A DNA stretch of 64,000 nt from contig LDYB01000023.1 in NCBI GenBank assembly GCA_001442985.1, positions 62,001 through 126,000 of the forward strand. The letters are read 5' to 3'. Within the stretch, counting starts at the first letter, position 1; each line of letters opens with the position of its first letter. The DNA is from Armatimonadetes bacterium DC (GTDB taxonomy: Bacteria > Armatimonadota > Fimbriimonadia > Fimbriimonadales > GBS-DC). A program made the position numbers and the translations under genes. Positions 8,913 to 17,592 of this stretch are shown piece by piece. A model generated the notes under the pieces. It saw nothing but the letters and a program-made list of their open reading frames with translations, had not been told where the DNA came from and made no database searches.

Positions 8913-9730
8913 CGAATGTTGGGATTGTTCTCGTCGGGATTATCGCCTCCCAGCTGCCAGTTCCATGGGATTTTGATCGCGCCACGGCGGAGCGGTTTCA
9001 CATGCCCATCTGCCCACACCAGCACGGCGACCTTGCCCCCGTGGCGGTAGCGCACCTGAAAGGCGGCGTTCAGGTTCGCGCCCAGCCCGTTGAAGTCGCG
9101 GTCAATGGTGTCCCATTCGGCTTCTGTGCGTGCAGGCTGACCGCCCCAGCCGTTGAGCAGTCCCGGTGTCCACCAGTAGAGCGCGCCGCAGTTGCCCGCC
9201 CACTGCTGGTTCTGCGTGCCGTCGCCGTAGGCAATCGTTTCCGCAGGATGCGTGAGGGTTGCCAGCGACGCGGGCAGACAGGGGTTCAGGTTATTCGAGC
9301 AGCGCCATGTGTCGTTTGCGCCCTGCGCGAAGCCGTTGCCCCCAATGCGCTCGTTCATAGAATAAGCCAACGCGCTCCGATAGGTCGCCGAGGGGCAGCT
9401 GCGCACCGCTGGCGCGGGTCGGGTCGGGTTCGCGCCGTCGCTATAGGTCTCGAAGCGTCCCTCCCCCATATAGGGCGAGATTAAAAAGTGCCAGATAATC
9501 TCGCGCCCAATTCGGGAGCGGGCGTCAAAATAGCCGATCGGGTAGACCTCGTTGTAGTCCTGCAGATACATCTGCGTGCCCAGCCCGACCTGACGGGCGT
9601 TGGAGGCACACTGGGTCTTACGGGCGCTCTCACGCGCCTGCGCGAACACAGGGAACAGAATCGCCGCCAGAATGGCAATAATGGCAATCACCACCAGCAG
9701 TTCAATCAGGGTAAAGCCGTTGCGCTTCAT
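8909..9730 (-). CDS. DUF1559-type pseudopilin (operon gene 3)
   Basis: Prepilin-like protein of 273 aa. A short basic leader MKRNG is followed by [21 protein letters not shown], with the class III prepilin peptidase site (G before F, E at +5), then a soluble domain ending in the H-x9-DG type signature ([18 protein letters not shown]). The domain has several Cys (CSNNLNPC). DUF1559 proteins are abundant in Planctomycetes and Armatimonadota and are presumed type II-like pseudopilins; their role is unknown. The start is ATG 9730, after GGAGGTG with a 5-nt spacer. Unlike the three pseudopilins near 57-62 kb, it is followed by a GH16-like gene, not by a microprotein. Confidence 0.88.
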   Translation of the reverse strand: MKRNGFTLIELLVVIAIIAILAAILFPVFAQARESARKTQCASNARQVGLGTQMYLQDYNEVYPIGYFDARSRIGREIIWHFLISPYMGEGRFETYSDGANPTRPAPAVRSCPSATYRSALAYSMNERIGGNGFAQGANDTWRCSNNLNPCLPASLATLTHPAETIAYGDGTQNQQWAGNCGALYWWTPGLLNGWGGQPARTEAEWDTIDRDFNGLGANLNAAFQVRYRHGGKVAVLVWADGHVKPLRRGAIKIPWNWQLGGDNPDENNPNIR

Positions 9731-9792
9731 TGTCAGCACCTCCATCGGTTTCAGGGGCTGGCGCGGCAAGATTGCCGCGCCAGCATGGTTGC

Positions 9793-10719
9793 TTAGCCGC
9801 CCGAACCGAAGTTGAACAGCACGGCAAGCAGGTCGGCATCGTCCACCGTGCCGTCGCCGTTCACATCTTCGTCGAGGCAGTCGCCGCTGCTGCCGAAGGC
9901 GAACAGCACCGCCAGCAAGTCGGCGTCATCAACAAGGTTGTCGCTGTTCACATCGTCCACGGGCAGAACCGGCAGGTTGGTCTCGAAGTAATCAAACTCG
10001 AAGGGTTGCGCCAGCCCACACCCGCAGGCGTTATCGGTGTAGACCCCAATTCGGGCGCCCTGCGAGAGCATGTTCATAATATGCTGGTAAAACCCACTGT
10101 CGGGGTAGTAGCGCCCGCCGTTGAAGCCATCGTATTCCACCCAGCCGCCCGTGGCGGAGTTGCGGAACTTGACCACGATATGGGGGTCTTCACCACCCAC
10201 GCGCTCGATGCGCACGCCCACCCAGTCGGTATCGGGCGTCCACGGGTTGGTAACGCGCTCGCCCCAGGCAAAGCCGTCTTCGATTTCCGAGTTCGTGGAA
10301 CCGTTAATCGTGTCGGTCTGATCCGTCGCGTTGCGGGTAATCAGCACCTGGAAGTAGTTGCGGGCGCCCGTCGTAATCACAATTCCCGCCTGCGTGTAGT
10401 AATAGAAGGGCACGGTACTCCAGTCGGTGCGGAACACGGTCTCGATGTACCACTCTTCGGGCAGGTTCGGACCGACGCGCAGGGTGGGCACATTCTTGTG
10501 GGAGTTGAATGCCTGAAACATCGCGCCGTCGCGTGTCTGGATAATCATCGAGTTGCTCGTAAACGATACGGCGTTATCGAACAGGGTGCAGAACGGGTCG
10601 TTCTGCGGCAGTGTCCAGCGCCACTGCTGGCTGAAGCCGCCGTTGAAGTCATCACGCACCTGCACATACGCTGTGCTGATCAGCGACAGAGTTGTGAGCA
10701 AAGCCAGGATTCGCATCAT
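9793..10719 (-). CDS. Secreted DUF1349/lectin-like protein with dockerin-like tail (operon gene 2)
   Basis: Signal peptide [20 protein letters not shown], then a beta-sandwich domain ([33 protein letters not shown]). It ends with paired dockerin-like repeats [21 protein letters not shown] and [21 protein letters not shown]. Architecture and length match the operon's last gene, suggesting duplication. ATG 10719 overlaps the lacI stop (ATGATG, stop TGA inside), and AAGGAGG precedes it, so translation is coupled to lacI. The likely location is the cell surface. A ligand cannot be read from sequence. Confidence 0.8.
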   Translation of the reverse strand: MMRILALLTTLSLISTAYVQVRDDFNGGFSQQWRWTLPQNDPFCTLFDNAVSFTSNSMIIQTRDGAMFQAFNSHKNVPTLRVGPNLPEEWYIETVFRTDWSTVPFYYYTQAGIVITTGARNYFQVLITRNATDQTDTINGSTNSEIEDGFAWGERVTNPWTPDTDWVGVRIERVGGEDPHIVVKFRNSATGGWVEYDGFNGGRYYPDSGFYQHIMNMLSQGARIGVYTDNACGCGLAQPFEFDYFETNLPVLPVDDVNSDNLVDDADLLAVLFAFGSSGDCLDEDVNGDGTVDDADLLAVLFNFGSGG

Positions 10720-11795
10720 CGTTGAACCTCCTTCGATGGAATTTGGGGAGCAACAAGCGCCTGCCCTGCGCTGGGGGGCGCCACCGTTTTGCGGATGACA
10801 AGTGTGGCGGGAAGAGCGATGGAATCGTCGCGAAGTGTGCCGGTCTCAATCTGCTCGTAGAGCAGCTGCGCCGCGAGGTAGCCGACGCGGTGTTTATCGT
10901 GGCGCACGGTGGTCAGGTTCGGACAGAGCGGATGCACGAGCGGTTCGTCGTCGAAGCCCGCCACCGAGAGGTCTTCGGGGATGCGCAGCCCGTGTGCCAG
11001 ACACTCCTGAATGAATCCCGCAGCGGAGCCATCATCGGCGCAGATAACAGCAGTGGGGCGCTCACGCAGAGCGAGCAGCTCACGGGCGCACTGGCGCCCC
11101 GACTCAATCGTGTAGCGCCCCTGAAAAATCCACTCTTCGCGCGTGGGCAGCCCATAGTCCGCCATCGTCTTGCGGAACGCCCGCTCGCGCTGGAGCGCGC
11201 TCCAGTGCAACGGATGCCCCTTCACAAAGCCGATATGGCGATGCCCCTGCTGGATGACCCACTCGGTCAGCATGCGCATGCCGCCCTCGTTGTCCACATC
11301 CACACAGGGAATGCCCAGATTGGGCGGCAGCAGGCTCCCCACTGAGACCACAGGCAATCGCGAATGGCGACGCCACTCCAGCAGCGGTGAGTCGATTACG
11401 GGCGCCAGCAGCAGATGCCCATCCACCGTGCCGTTCTCCAGCCGACGCCAGATGGAGTCGGGGCGCCCTGCAGGCAAAGTGATGAGCTTCACATCATACT
11501 CCAGAGGGAGCAGGAACTCGATAACGCCGTCCAGCACATGCTGGGCGTAGTCGTTCTGGGTCAGCACGGCATGGGCGCGTTCGAAGACCAGCCCAATCGT
11601 GAAGGTGCGCTGTTTGGCTAACCCCCGCGCGAGCATATTGGGACGATAACCGAGACTCCGCGCTGCCGCGAGGACCCGCTCCACCGTTTCGGCACGGTAC
11701 AGCTCGTGCCGCCCCTGCAGGATGTTCGAGGTCGTGGTGAGCGAACATCCCGCCGCCTGAGCCACTTCGCGCAGTGTCGGTTTGCGTGTCGCCAT
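10716..11795 (-). CDS. LacI-family transcriptional regulator (operon gene 1)
   Basis: 359 aa. The N-terminal helix-turn-helix reads TLREVAQAAGCSLTTTSNIL, followed by the hinge helix region (YRPNMLARGL) and a periplasmic-binding-like effector domain (GIPCVDVDNEGG, RHIGFVKGHP, GFDDEPL). Such proteins usually sense a sugar and repress nearby catabolic or surface genes. Two LacI-type operators, TGGAAACGCTTC-like, lie in its own promoter and leader, so it probably represses itself and the four downstream genes. The start ATG 11795 follows GAGGAG. The hinge and operator fit the canonical CG-centred LacI/GalR operator. Confidence 0.93.
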   Translation of the reverse strand: MATRKPTLREVAQAAGCSLTTTSNILQGRHELYRAETVERVLAAARSLGYRPNMLARGLAKQRTFTIGLVFERAHAVLTQNDYAQHVLDGVIEFLLPLEYDVKLITLPAGRPDSIWRRLENGTVDGHLLLAPVIDSPLLEWRRHSRLPVVSVGSLLPPNLGIPCVDVDNEGGMRMLTEWVIQQGHRHIGFVKGHPLHWSALQRERAFRKTMADYGLPTREEWIFQGRYTIESGRQCARELLALRERPTAVICADDGSAAGFIQECLAHGLRIPEDLSVAGFDDEPLVHPLCPNLTTVRHDKHRVGYLAAQLLYEQIETGTLRDDSIALPATLVIRKTVAPPSAGQALVAPQIPSKEVQR

Positions 11796-11808
11796 CGTTC
11801 TCCTCTCG

Positions 11809-11822
11809 TGGAAACGCTTCTA
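11809..11822 (-). promoter_or_regulatory. LacI-type operator O1 in the leader
   Basis: TGGAAACGCTTCTA sits between the transcription start region and the ribosome site of lacI, 13 nt upstream of the ATG. It shares the 12-base core TGGAAACGCTTC with the operator 36 bp further upstream. Confidence 0.7.
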
Positions 11823-11844
11823 TTGCGTGGGCTACTGCGCCCTT

Positions 11845-11860
11845 ATGGAAACGCTTCCAT
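11845..11860 (-). promoter_or_regulatory. LacI-type operator O2 overlapping the transcription start
   Basis: ATGGAAACGCTTCCAT is a near-perfect palindrome (6-bp arms ATGGAA/TTCCAT around ACGC), matching the LacI/GalR consensus. It begins 5 nt after the -10 box, so a bound repressor would block initiation. The centres of the two operators are about 37 bp apart, which allows cooperative binding. Confidence 0.85.
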
Positions 11861-11865
11861 AGCAT

Positions 11866-11894
11866 ATTATAGCACATTTTTCGCCGTTTGTCAA
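11866..11894 (-). promoter_or_regulatory. Sigma-70 promoter of the lacI operon
   Basis: On the minus strand TTGACA (11889-11894), a 17-nt spacer and TATAAT (11866-11871): a perfect consensus promoter. The -35 is embedded in CTTGACAAAC, also found at three other promoters of the window. It lies 15 bp beyond the stop of rsmI (11909), so readthrough from rsmI is possible. Confidence 0.85.
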
Positions 11895-11908
11895 GTCCCA
11901 CTATCTCT

Positions 11909-12598
11909 CTATCCCTCCGCCGCCCCAATCGCAATCACAAACTCGCCTTTGGGGGGCTTGTGTTGCCAGTGGGTGAGCGCCTCGCTGAGCGTGCCGCGAA
12001 AAATCTCCTCGTATTGCTTGGTCAGCTCGCGGCCCACCACTACTGTGCGGTCGCCCAGCACCTCGTAGGCGGTCTGGAGCGTTTTGAGCAGGCGGTGCGG
12101 GGATTCATAAAAGACCACCGTCATGTCGGCATCGCGAAGCGATTCGAAAAACTGGCGTCGGGCGCCCTCCTTGCGCGGGATGAACCCCTCAAAACGGAAC
12201 CGATGGGCGGGCAAGCCCGAAACGGAGAGCAGGGCGGTCAGCGCGCTGGGACCAGGCACGGGCACGACAGGCACGCCCGCTTCGTGCGCCTCAGCGACCA
12301 GCACGCCGCCGGGGTCTGAGATGCCCGGCGTGCCCGCGTCGGTCACCAGCGCAATCGAATCGCCCTGCAACAGGCGCTCAATGAGCGCACGCCGCTTGCC
12401 CTCGCCTGTGTGCTGGTGGAACGAGGTCAGCGGCGTGTCAATCCCGTAGCGTTCCAGCAGTTTGCGCGTGTGGCGGGTATCCTCGGCGGCAATCAGCGCG
12501 ACCTCTTTGAGAACCCGCAACGCGCGCAGTGTGATGTCTTCCAGATTCCCAATCGGCGTGGCGACCACATAGAGCGTGCCGACAGCTTTAGACGCCAT
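11909..12598 (-). CDS. rsmI: 16S rRNA (cytidine1402-2'-O)-methyltransferase
   Basis: SAM-dependent methyltransferase that 2'-O-methylates C1402 in the decoding centre. TLYVVATPIGNLEDITLRAL is the family N-terminus, TDAGTPGISDPG the SAM loop, and VPGPSAL and YESPHR further signatures. The 229-aa length is normal but lacks the longer C-terminal tail of E. coli RsmI. The start overlaps the end of the acyl-CoA dehydrogenase gene by 11 nt, so it is the second gene of that operon. Confidence 0.94.
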   Translation of the reverse strand: MASKAVGTLYVVATPIGNLEDITLRALRVLKEVALIAAEDTRHTRKLLERYGIDTPLTSFHQHTGEGKRRALIERLLQGDSIALVTDAGTPGISDPGGVLVAEAHEAGVPVVPVPGPSALTALLSVSGLPAHRFRFEGFIPRKEGARRQFFESLRDADMTVVFYESPHRLLKTLQTAYEVLGDRTVVVGRELTKQYEEIFRGTLSEALTHWQHKPPKGEFVIAIGAAEG

Positions 12599-14330
12599 AG
12601 GGGTATCCGTCTCGCATCAGCACGAACTGCGCCAGCTGATTGCGCGCCTCCACGGCGTTGAAGCGCGGCAGCGGCAGCATGCGCTCCATCAGGCGGTGGG
12701 ATTCGGCAGGCGCGTTCAGCGCGTTCAGCACGAGGTCGGCGCGGTCGCGCATCACCTGGGTGGCGTAGCGGGCGAACAGCAGCCCTGCCAGCAACCCTGC
12801 GTCGCTCGCGGTGCCCTGCAGCTTGGGCAGTCGCGCCACGATGCTATCCAGCCCGTAGAGCATGGTGGTCATGTCGGCAATCGCGGCGGCGATCTCCTGA
12901 CGCTGTTCACGCAAATGATCCCCATACGCCTCCCACGCCAGTCGGAACGCATAGAGCGTCGCCTGACGGAAACCCTCCACCAGCGTGACGAGCATCTCAA
13001 GGGGCTTATCGGGCAGGGTGTCAATTGGGCGCGGTTCGCGGGCACGCGACTCTTCAATCAGCGGCAAGCCCGCCCGTTGCATCTGCCGAATCAGATGCTG
13101 GGTCAGGTTCAGGCGGTTAATCTCGTTCGTGCCCTCATAAATGCGTGGCACGCGCGACTCGCGGAAAATCTTGGCAATCGGGAAGTCCTCGGTGTAGCCG
13201 TAGCCGCCGTGAATCTGCACGCCCTCGTCAGCGCAGAAATACTGCACCTCCGTGCCGAAGAACTTGAGCATGGCGCACTCGCCCGCATATTCGGAGGCTG
13301 CCTCGCGGTAGCGCAGGTGCAGCTCAGGATGGTCGGGCGGCAGGGCGTGAATAGGTTCAAACCACTCCTGCATCAGCGCGCCCGTGCGGTAGAGCATGCT
13401 CTCCAGCGCAAAGAGTTGCGTGGTCATCTCGGCGAGCTTCTGGCGAATCAACCCGAAGTTGGCAATCGGCTGCCCGAACTGATGGCGGTCTTTGGCGTAG
13501 CGCGTAGCGACCTCCAGCGCGTATTTGCCTGTGCCGAGCGCGCTGGCTGCCATCTTGTAGCGCCCCAGATTCAGCGTGTTGAGCGCGATATAGTGCGCTT
13601 TGCCCACCTCGCCCAGCAGGTTCTCCTTCGGCACGAACACATTCTCGAACACGACGCGGCGCGTGCTGGAACCGTGTAGCCCGATTTTGCGCTCCTCACG
13701 CCCCAGACTGACCCCAGGGAAGGTACGCTCCACCAGAAAAGCGGTGAACTGTTCCCCGTTCAGCTTGGCGAACACGGTGAACAAATCCGCGAAGCCTGCG
13801 TTCGTGACCCACATCTTCTCGCCGGTGAGGCGGTAGCCGTCGCCGTCAGGCACCGCGCGGGTCTTCATGGCGAGCGCGTCGGAGCCGCTGCCCGTCTCGC
13901 TCAGGCAGAACGAGCCGCACCACTCGCCCGACGCCAGTTTTGGCAGGTAGCGCGCCTTCTGCTCTGGCGTGCCCTCCAGCACCAGCGGCAGAATCGCCAG
14001 TCCCGCATGCGCCTGAAGCGTGAGGCATGTGGCAGGTTCGGGTCCCAGCTTCTCCACGATTAAAGCGACGGTGGTCTTGGGCAGGTCTAAGCCGCCATAA
14101 TGAGTGGGCACTTCGGCGGCGGTGAAGCCGAGTTCGCCCATCTTGCGGTCTAACTCGCGCATCAAGCCCTCTTTGGCTTGCTCAATCTCTTCCAGGCGGG
14201 GCAATACCTCGTGGCGCACGAAATCTTCGGCGCTCTTGCCAATCATGCGGGTTTCGGCATCGAAATCCTCAGGGGTGAAGGTACTGCCCGCTGGCGTGCT
14301 TTGAACCAGAAACTGTCCGCTCCGTTGCAT
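12588..14330 (-). CDS. Acyl-CoA dehydrogenase
   Basis: FAD-dependent enzyme for the first oxidation of beta-oxidation; electrons go to ETF. At 580 aa it is the long form with an extra C-terminal four-helix region. Seen: SLGREERKIGLHGSST, YGYTEDFPIAKIFRES and YEGTNEINRL, which holds the catalytic Glu; LCLSETGSGSDA-like FLSET region (FCLSETGSGSDA) binds FAD. The ATG at 14330 has TATAAT ending 6 nt upstream and no Shine-Dalgarno, a clear leaderless arrangement. It is followed by rsmI. The chain-length specificity is not readable. Confidence 0.93.
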   Translation of the reverse strand: MQRSGQFLVQSTPAGSTFTPEDFDAETRMIGKSAEDFVRHEVLPRLEEIEQAKEGLMRELDRKMGELGFTAAEVPTHYGGLDLPKTTVALIVEKLGPEPATCLTLQAHAGLAILPLVLEGTPEQKARYLPKLASGEWCGSFCLSETGSGSDALAMKTRAVPDGDGYRLTGEKMWVTNAGFADLFTVFAKLNGEQFTAFLVERTFPGVSLGREERKIGLHGSSTRRVVFENVFVPKENLLGEVGKAHYIALNTLNLGRYKMAASALGTGKYALEVATRYAKDRHQFGQPIANFGLIRQKLAEMTTQLFALESMLYRTGALMQEWFEPIHALPPDHPELHLRYREAASEYAGECAMLKFFGTEVQYFCADEGVQIHGGYGYTEDFPIAKIFRESRVPRIYEGTNEINRLNLTQHLIRQMQRAGLPLIEESRAREPRPIDTLPDKPLEMLVTLVEGFRQATLYAFRLAWEAYGDHLREQRQEIAAAIADMTTMLYGLDSIVARLPKLQGTASDAGLLAGLLFARYATQVMRDRADLVLNALNAPAESHRLMERMLPLPRFNAVEARNQLAQFVLMRDGYPYGV

Positions 14331-14336
14331 AGCCGT

Positions 14337-14374
14337 ATTATACCTTCGGCGGAATAGGCGAAATATGCTATAAT
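14337..14374. promoter_or_regulatory. Divergent leaderless promoters (acyl-CoA dehydrogenase / cytochrome fusion)
   Basis: Minus: AGGTATAAT (14337-14342), 6 nt before ATG 14330. Plus: TGCTATAAT (14369-14374), 6 nt before ATG 14381. Both -10 boxes are perfect, and both leave no room for a Shine-Dalgarno. Confidence 0.65.
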
Positions 14375-14380
14375 CTCTCT

Positions 14381-15709
14381 ATGCGACGGCTTCTCTGGTG
14401 GGGTCTGCCTCTGGCGATGCTACTGATGATGGGGTTCTACCGTCCCGAAGGAGCCTCCAGCGCGCTGCCGCTGGCGATTGCCTTCACCTCCGAGACGAAC
14501 GGCTACATTACGCCCTGCGGCTGTAGCAAGCCGATGGTGGGCGGCATCCCCCGACGCGCGACCTATCTCAAACAGCTTGCGAAAGAGTATCAGCTCATCA
14601 AGCTGGAAAACGGCGACCTCACCAAAGCGGGCGGGCGTCAGGACGAGCTGAAGGCGGAAACGCTGATTGACATGCTGAACGCGATGGGCTACGACGCCCT
14701 CAATCTCGGTTTGTACGACTTCAAACTCGGCATGGAGTACCTGCGCACGCTTCAGGTGCAGTTCAAAGGCGCAATGCTCTGCGGCAATGTGCTGGAGGGG
14801 GGCAACCCCGCGTTTGAGGCATACACCCTGCTGAAGCGTTCCCATCAGGGGCGCCCCCTTCAGGTGCTGGTGGTGGGCATGTTTTCTGAGCGGCACGCCG
14901 ACGCCTTGCGTCAGGTCAACCCTGCCCTTCAGGTGGTTCCCGTTACCCAGCAGCTGGAGACGCTCCGCTCGCAGATTGAAACCATGGGCGACCTGCGCGT
15001 GTTGCTGCTGTACGGGAATCAGAACGATGCGGAGCGCGTGGCACAGGCGCATCCCTACTTCCATCTGATTGTGTACGCCAACAGTGGGGATGGTCCCACG
15101 CCTCCGAAGCGCGTCGGCAACACAACCCTTGTGTTCGCGGGCAACGATGCGAAGTATGTGGGCGTGGCGACCGTCGGCGGCGAACCCCCCGGCATCGAGC
15201 GCGCTTTCGCCACACGCCTCGTGGAAGAGTTCGCCGATGACCCCACCATCCTGCAAATCAAAATGGGCTACCTTGCGCGGGTAGAAGCTGAAAACCTGCT
15301 GGCGATGGTGCCCAAACGCCCCACGCCCAACGGCAGCGCGTTCGCAGGCAGCCGCGCCTGCATGCCCTGCCACGCAGAAGATTACAGAATCTGGGAGAAA
15401 ACCGCCCACGCCAAAGCCATGCAGACCCTTGTGGAGGTGCATCACCACAACGACCCCGAATGCGTCGGCTGCCATGTGGTGGGGCTGGAATACGAAGGCG
15501 GCTTCGTGAGCCTTGAGAAGACCCCTACCCTCAAAGATGTCGGCTGCGAAAGCTGCCACGGACCAGGACGCAAGCACATTGAAGACCCCGAAAACAACAA
15601 AATGGGCAAGCTGGGCGAAGCCATCTGCATGAATTGCCATGTGCCCGCCCATAGCCCCAACTTCAACTTTGAGACCTACTGGAAAAAGATTGAACACGGC
15701 AAGAGGTGA
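14381..15709 (+). CDS. Metallophosphatase-like protein fused to tetraheme cytochrome c554-like domain
   Basis: An N-terminal signal/anchor helix (LLWWGLPLAMLLMMGF) is followed by a 5'-nucleotidase/calcineurin-like domain (TSETNGYITPCGC...GGIPRRATYL, about residues 30-300). The C-terminal ~120-residue cytochrome domain has four CxxCH haem sites: CMPCH, CVGCH, CESCH and CMNCH. Exported, probably periplasmic. Proteins with this CGC...GG..R signature and a cytochrome c554 tail are known from environmental bacteria, but their electron donor and substrate are unsettled. The metallophosphatase metal ligands look incomplete, so the N-terminal half may be non-catalytic. Leaderless ATG. Confidence 0.75.
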   Translation: MRRLLWWGLPLAMLLMMGFYRPEGASSALPLAIAFTSETNGYITPCGCSKPMVGGIPRRATYLKQLAKEYQLIKLENGDLTKAGGRQDELKAETLIDMLNAMGYDALNLGLYDFKLGMEYLRTLQVQFKGAMLCGNVLEGGNPAFEAYTLLKRSHQGRPLQVLVVGMFSERHADALRQVNPALQVVPVTQQLETLRSQIETMGDLRVLLLYGNQNDAERVAQAHPYFHLIVYANSGDGPTPPKRVGNTTLVFAGNDAKYVGVATVGGEPPGIERAFATRLVEEFADDPTILQIKMGYLARVEAENLLAMVPKRPTPNGSAFAGSRACMPCHAEDYRIWEKTAHAKAMQTLVEVHHHNDPECVGCHVVGLEYEGGFVSLEKTPTLKDVGCESCHGPGRKHIEDPENNKMGKLGEAICMNCHVPAHSPNFNFETYWKKIEHGKR

Positions 15710-15712
15710 GCC

Positions 15713-16150
15713 ATTCTGCTCTGGGTTGTCGTGCAGGCGGTGTTGTTTGTCGTGTATGGCGCGGCGCTGTATGGGTCGCCTTCGGGAGAGTGGGGTTTCT
15801 GGCGCTGGCTGGGCGTGTCGATGTTAGCAGGGGCGGTAATTCTGCTTGCGCCCTCCGTGTGGGCGCACGGGCGGAAACTGACCCCCTTGCCCGAACCGAA
15901 CCCACGGCTGGGGCTACTCCAGACGGGGGTCTATGCTTCCATCCGCCACCCGATGTATCTGGGGCTGATGTTGCTGACGCTGGGGCTGGCGATTTTCACC
16001 ATGAAAAGCGGGGCACTGGGAGCCGCGCTGGCGCTGGTGGTCTTCTTTAACCTCAAAGCGCGTGAAGAGGAGCGACGCCTGCTCCGATGCTATCCCGAAT
16101 ATGCCGACTACATGCGCCGTACAGGGCGCTTCCTGCCCAGATGGCGTTGA
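15713..16150 (+). CDS. Isoprenylcysteine carboxyl methyltransferase-family membrane protein
   Basis: Small integral membrane methyltransferase of the ICMT/phospholipid N-methyltransferase superfamily. The signature GVYASIRHPMYLGLMLL (SAM/His-Pro motif) and the C-terminal REEERRLLRCYPEYADYMRR are both present. Substrate unknown. The start is uncertain: the track uses GTG 15731, but a first membrane helix (ILLWVVVQAVLFVV) begins earlier and AAGAGGTGA sits just before ATT 15713 and CTG 15716, so a rare start codon is possible. The frame is the same as the upstream cytochrome gene, whose TGA stops it 3 nt earlier. It overlaps rhaB tail to tail by 43 nt. Confidence 0.75.
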   Translation: MLLWVVVQAVLFVVYGAALYGSPSGEWGFWRWLGVSMLAGAVILLAPSVWAHGRKLTPLPEPNPRLGLLQTGVYASIRHPMYLGLMLLTLGLAIFTMKSGALGAALALVVFFNLKAREEERRLLRCYPEYADYMRRTGRFLPRWR

Positions 16151-17577
16151 AAGTCAGCATAGGCTGTCTCCCATTTTTCTGTTTCCTGCGGCGTATAGAC
16201 CACCGGTGGGAACGAAAGCGCCACGCGCTCGCGGATCGCTTCCAGCGACTCGATGTGCCCCAGTCCGAGCGCCTGCATCATCAGGTTCCCTATCGCGGTG
16301 GCTTCTATTGGACCTGCCAGCACGGGGCGGGCGGTGGCGTCAGCAGTCATCTGGCAAAGGAGCGCGTTCTGGGCGCCGCCTCCGACAATATGAATCGTCT
16401 CGATGCGCCAGCCTGTGAGGGTCTCTATCTGCTCCAGCACCATGCGATACTTGAGCGCGAGGCTCTCCAGAATGGTGCGCACGATTCGCGCGGGCGTGTC
16501 GGGCACGCGCTGTCCCTGTTCGGCGCAGTATGCCTGAATGCGTTGGGGCATGTCGCCCGGCGCGAGGAACCGCCAGTCATCGGGGTCAATCAGCGATTCA
16601 AACGCGGGCGCCGTCTGCGCCATTGCGGTCAGTTCGGCGTAATCCCAGTTGCCGACGCCCTGCGCCTGCCATGTGCGCCGACACTCCTGCAGGAGCCATA
16701 GCCCCATCACATTTTTGAGCAGGCGAAACCGCCCCCCGGCGCCGCCTTCGTTGGTGAAGTTGAAGGCGAGGCTCTGCGCCGAAATCTGGGGTGCGTCCAC
16801 CTCCACCCCCACCAGCGACCATGTGCCCGAACTGATGTAGGCAGCATGCCGACTCTGCAACGGCGTGCCCACCACCGCCGAAGCGGTATCATGGCTGGCT
16901 GGCAGCACCACCTGAATCGCGCTTCCCTGCACCGTGCCCAGCCGCGTACCCGGCATCTGCACGGGTTGGAACAGGCGCGTGGGGATGCCTAATTCCTCCA
17001 GAATGGGGTACGCCCAGTCGCTCGCGCGCGGGTCATAACACTGGCTGGTGGTGGCAATTGTGAACTCATTAACAGGCACGCCCGTCAGCCAGTAGTGGAA
17101 CAGGTCGGGCATCATCAGCAGGCGAGCGGCATAGTCCAGCAGCGGGTCGTTCTGCACCACCATCGAGTAGAGCTGGTAGAGCGTGTTGATGGGCATGAAC
17201 TGAATCCCTGTGCGCTCGTATAGGGTTTCGCGCGGGATTTGTGCCAGCACGCGCTCCATCATGCCCTCGGTGCGTCGGTCGCGGTAATGCACGGGCGCGC
17301 TGAGCAGGCGTCCCTGCGAATCGAGCAGGGCGAAATCCACGCCCCATGTGTCCACACCGACCGACTCCACTGGTTCGGGAGATTCCGCCTGCGCTTTCTG
17401 GAGGCTCTGCTGTATCTCGGCGAACAAGAAAAACACATCCCAGTAGAGCGTGCCACCGATTGAGACCGGGCGATTGGGGAAGCGGTGAATTTCGCGCAAT
17501 TGCAAGCATGCGCCGTCCCACCAGCCCAGCACCGCACGCCCGCTTTCTGCGCCCAGGTCTATCGCCAGATACGCCAT
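16108..17577 (-). CDS. rhaB: Rhamnulokinase (FGGY carbohydrate kinase)
   Basis: 489-aa FGGY kinase that phosphorylates L-rhamnulose. MAYLAIDLGAESGRAVLG is the N-terminal phosphate-binding motif with the rhamnulokinase-type AESGR, followed by SVGVDTWGVDFALLD, SHDTASAVVGTP and IHIVGGGAQNALLCQMTAD for ATP and sugar binding. No rhamnose isomerase or aldolase gene is adjacent. The ATG at 17577 has TACACT ending 6 nt upstream. Other FGGY members are less likely because of the AESGR and SHDTASAV motifs. Confidence 0.87.
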   Translation of the reverse strand: MAYLAIDLGAESGRAVLGWWDGACLQLREIHRFPNRPVSIGGTLYWDVFFLFAEIQQSLQKAQAESPEPVESVGVDTWGVDFALLDSQGRLLSAPVHYRDRRTEGMMERVLAQIPRETLYERTGIQFMPINTLYQLYSMVVQNDPLLDYAARLLMMPDLFHYWLTGVPVNEFTIATTSQCYDPRASDWAYPILEELGIPTRLFQPVQMPGTRLGTVQGSAIQVVLPASHDTASAVVGTPLQSRHAAYISSGTWSLVGVEVDAPQISAQSLAFNFTNEGGAGGRFRLLKNVMGLWLLQECRRTWQAQGVGNWDYAELTAMAQTAPAFESLIDPDDWRFLAPGDMPQRIQAYCAEQGQRVPDTPARIVRTILESLALKYRMVLEQIETLTGWRIETIHIVGGGAQNALLCQMTADATARPVLAGPIEATAIGNLMMQALGLGHIESLEAIRERVALSFPPVVYTPQETEKWETAYADFQRHLGRKRPVRRM

Positions 17578-17583
17578 GCTTCG

Positions 17584-17589
17584 AGTGTA
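17584..17589 (-). promoter_or_regulatory. -10 box of rhaB
   Basis: GGGGTACACT on the minus strand, 6 nt before ATG 17577; a leaderless transcript is predicted. Confidence 0.5.
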
Positions 17590-17592
17590 CCC

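Noticed and set aside
16087-16701. 204-aa plus-strand ORF in rhaB
   Set aside because: Antisense to the C-terminal half of rhamnulokinase, no recognisable domain.
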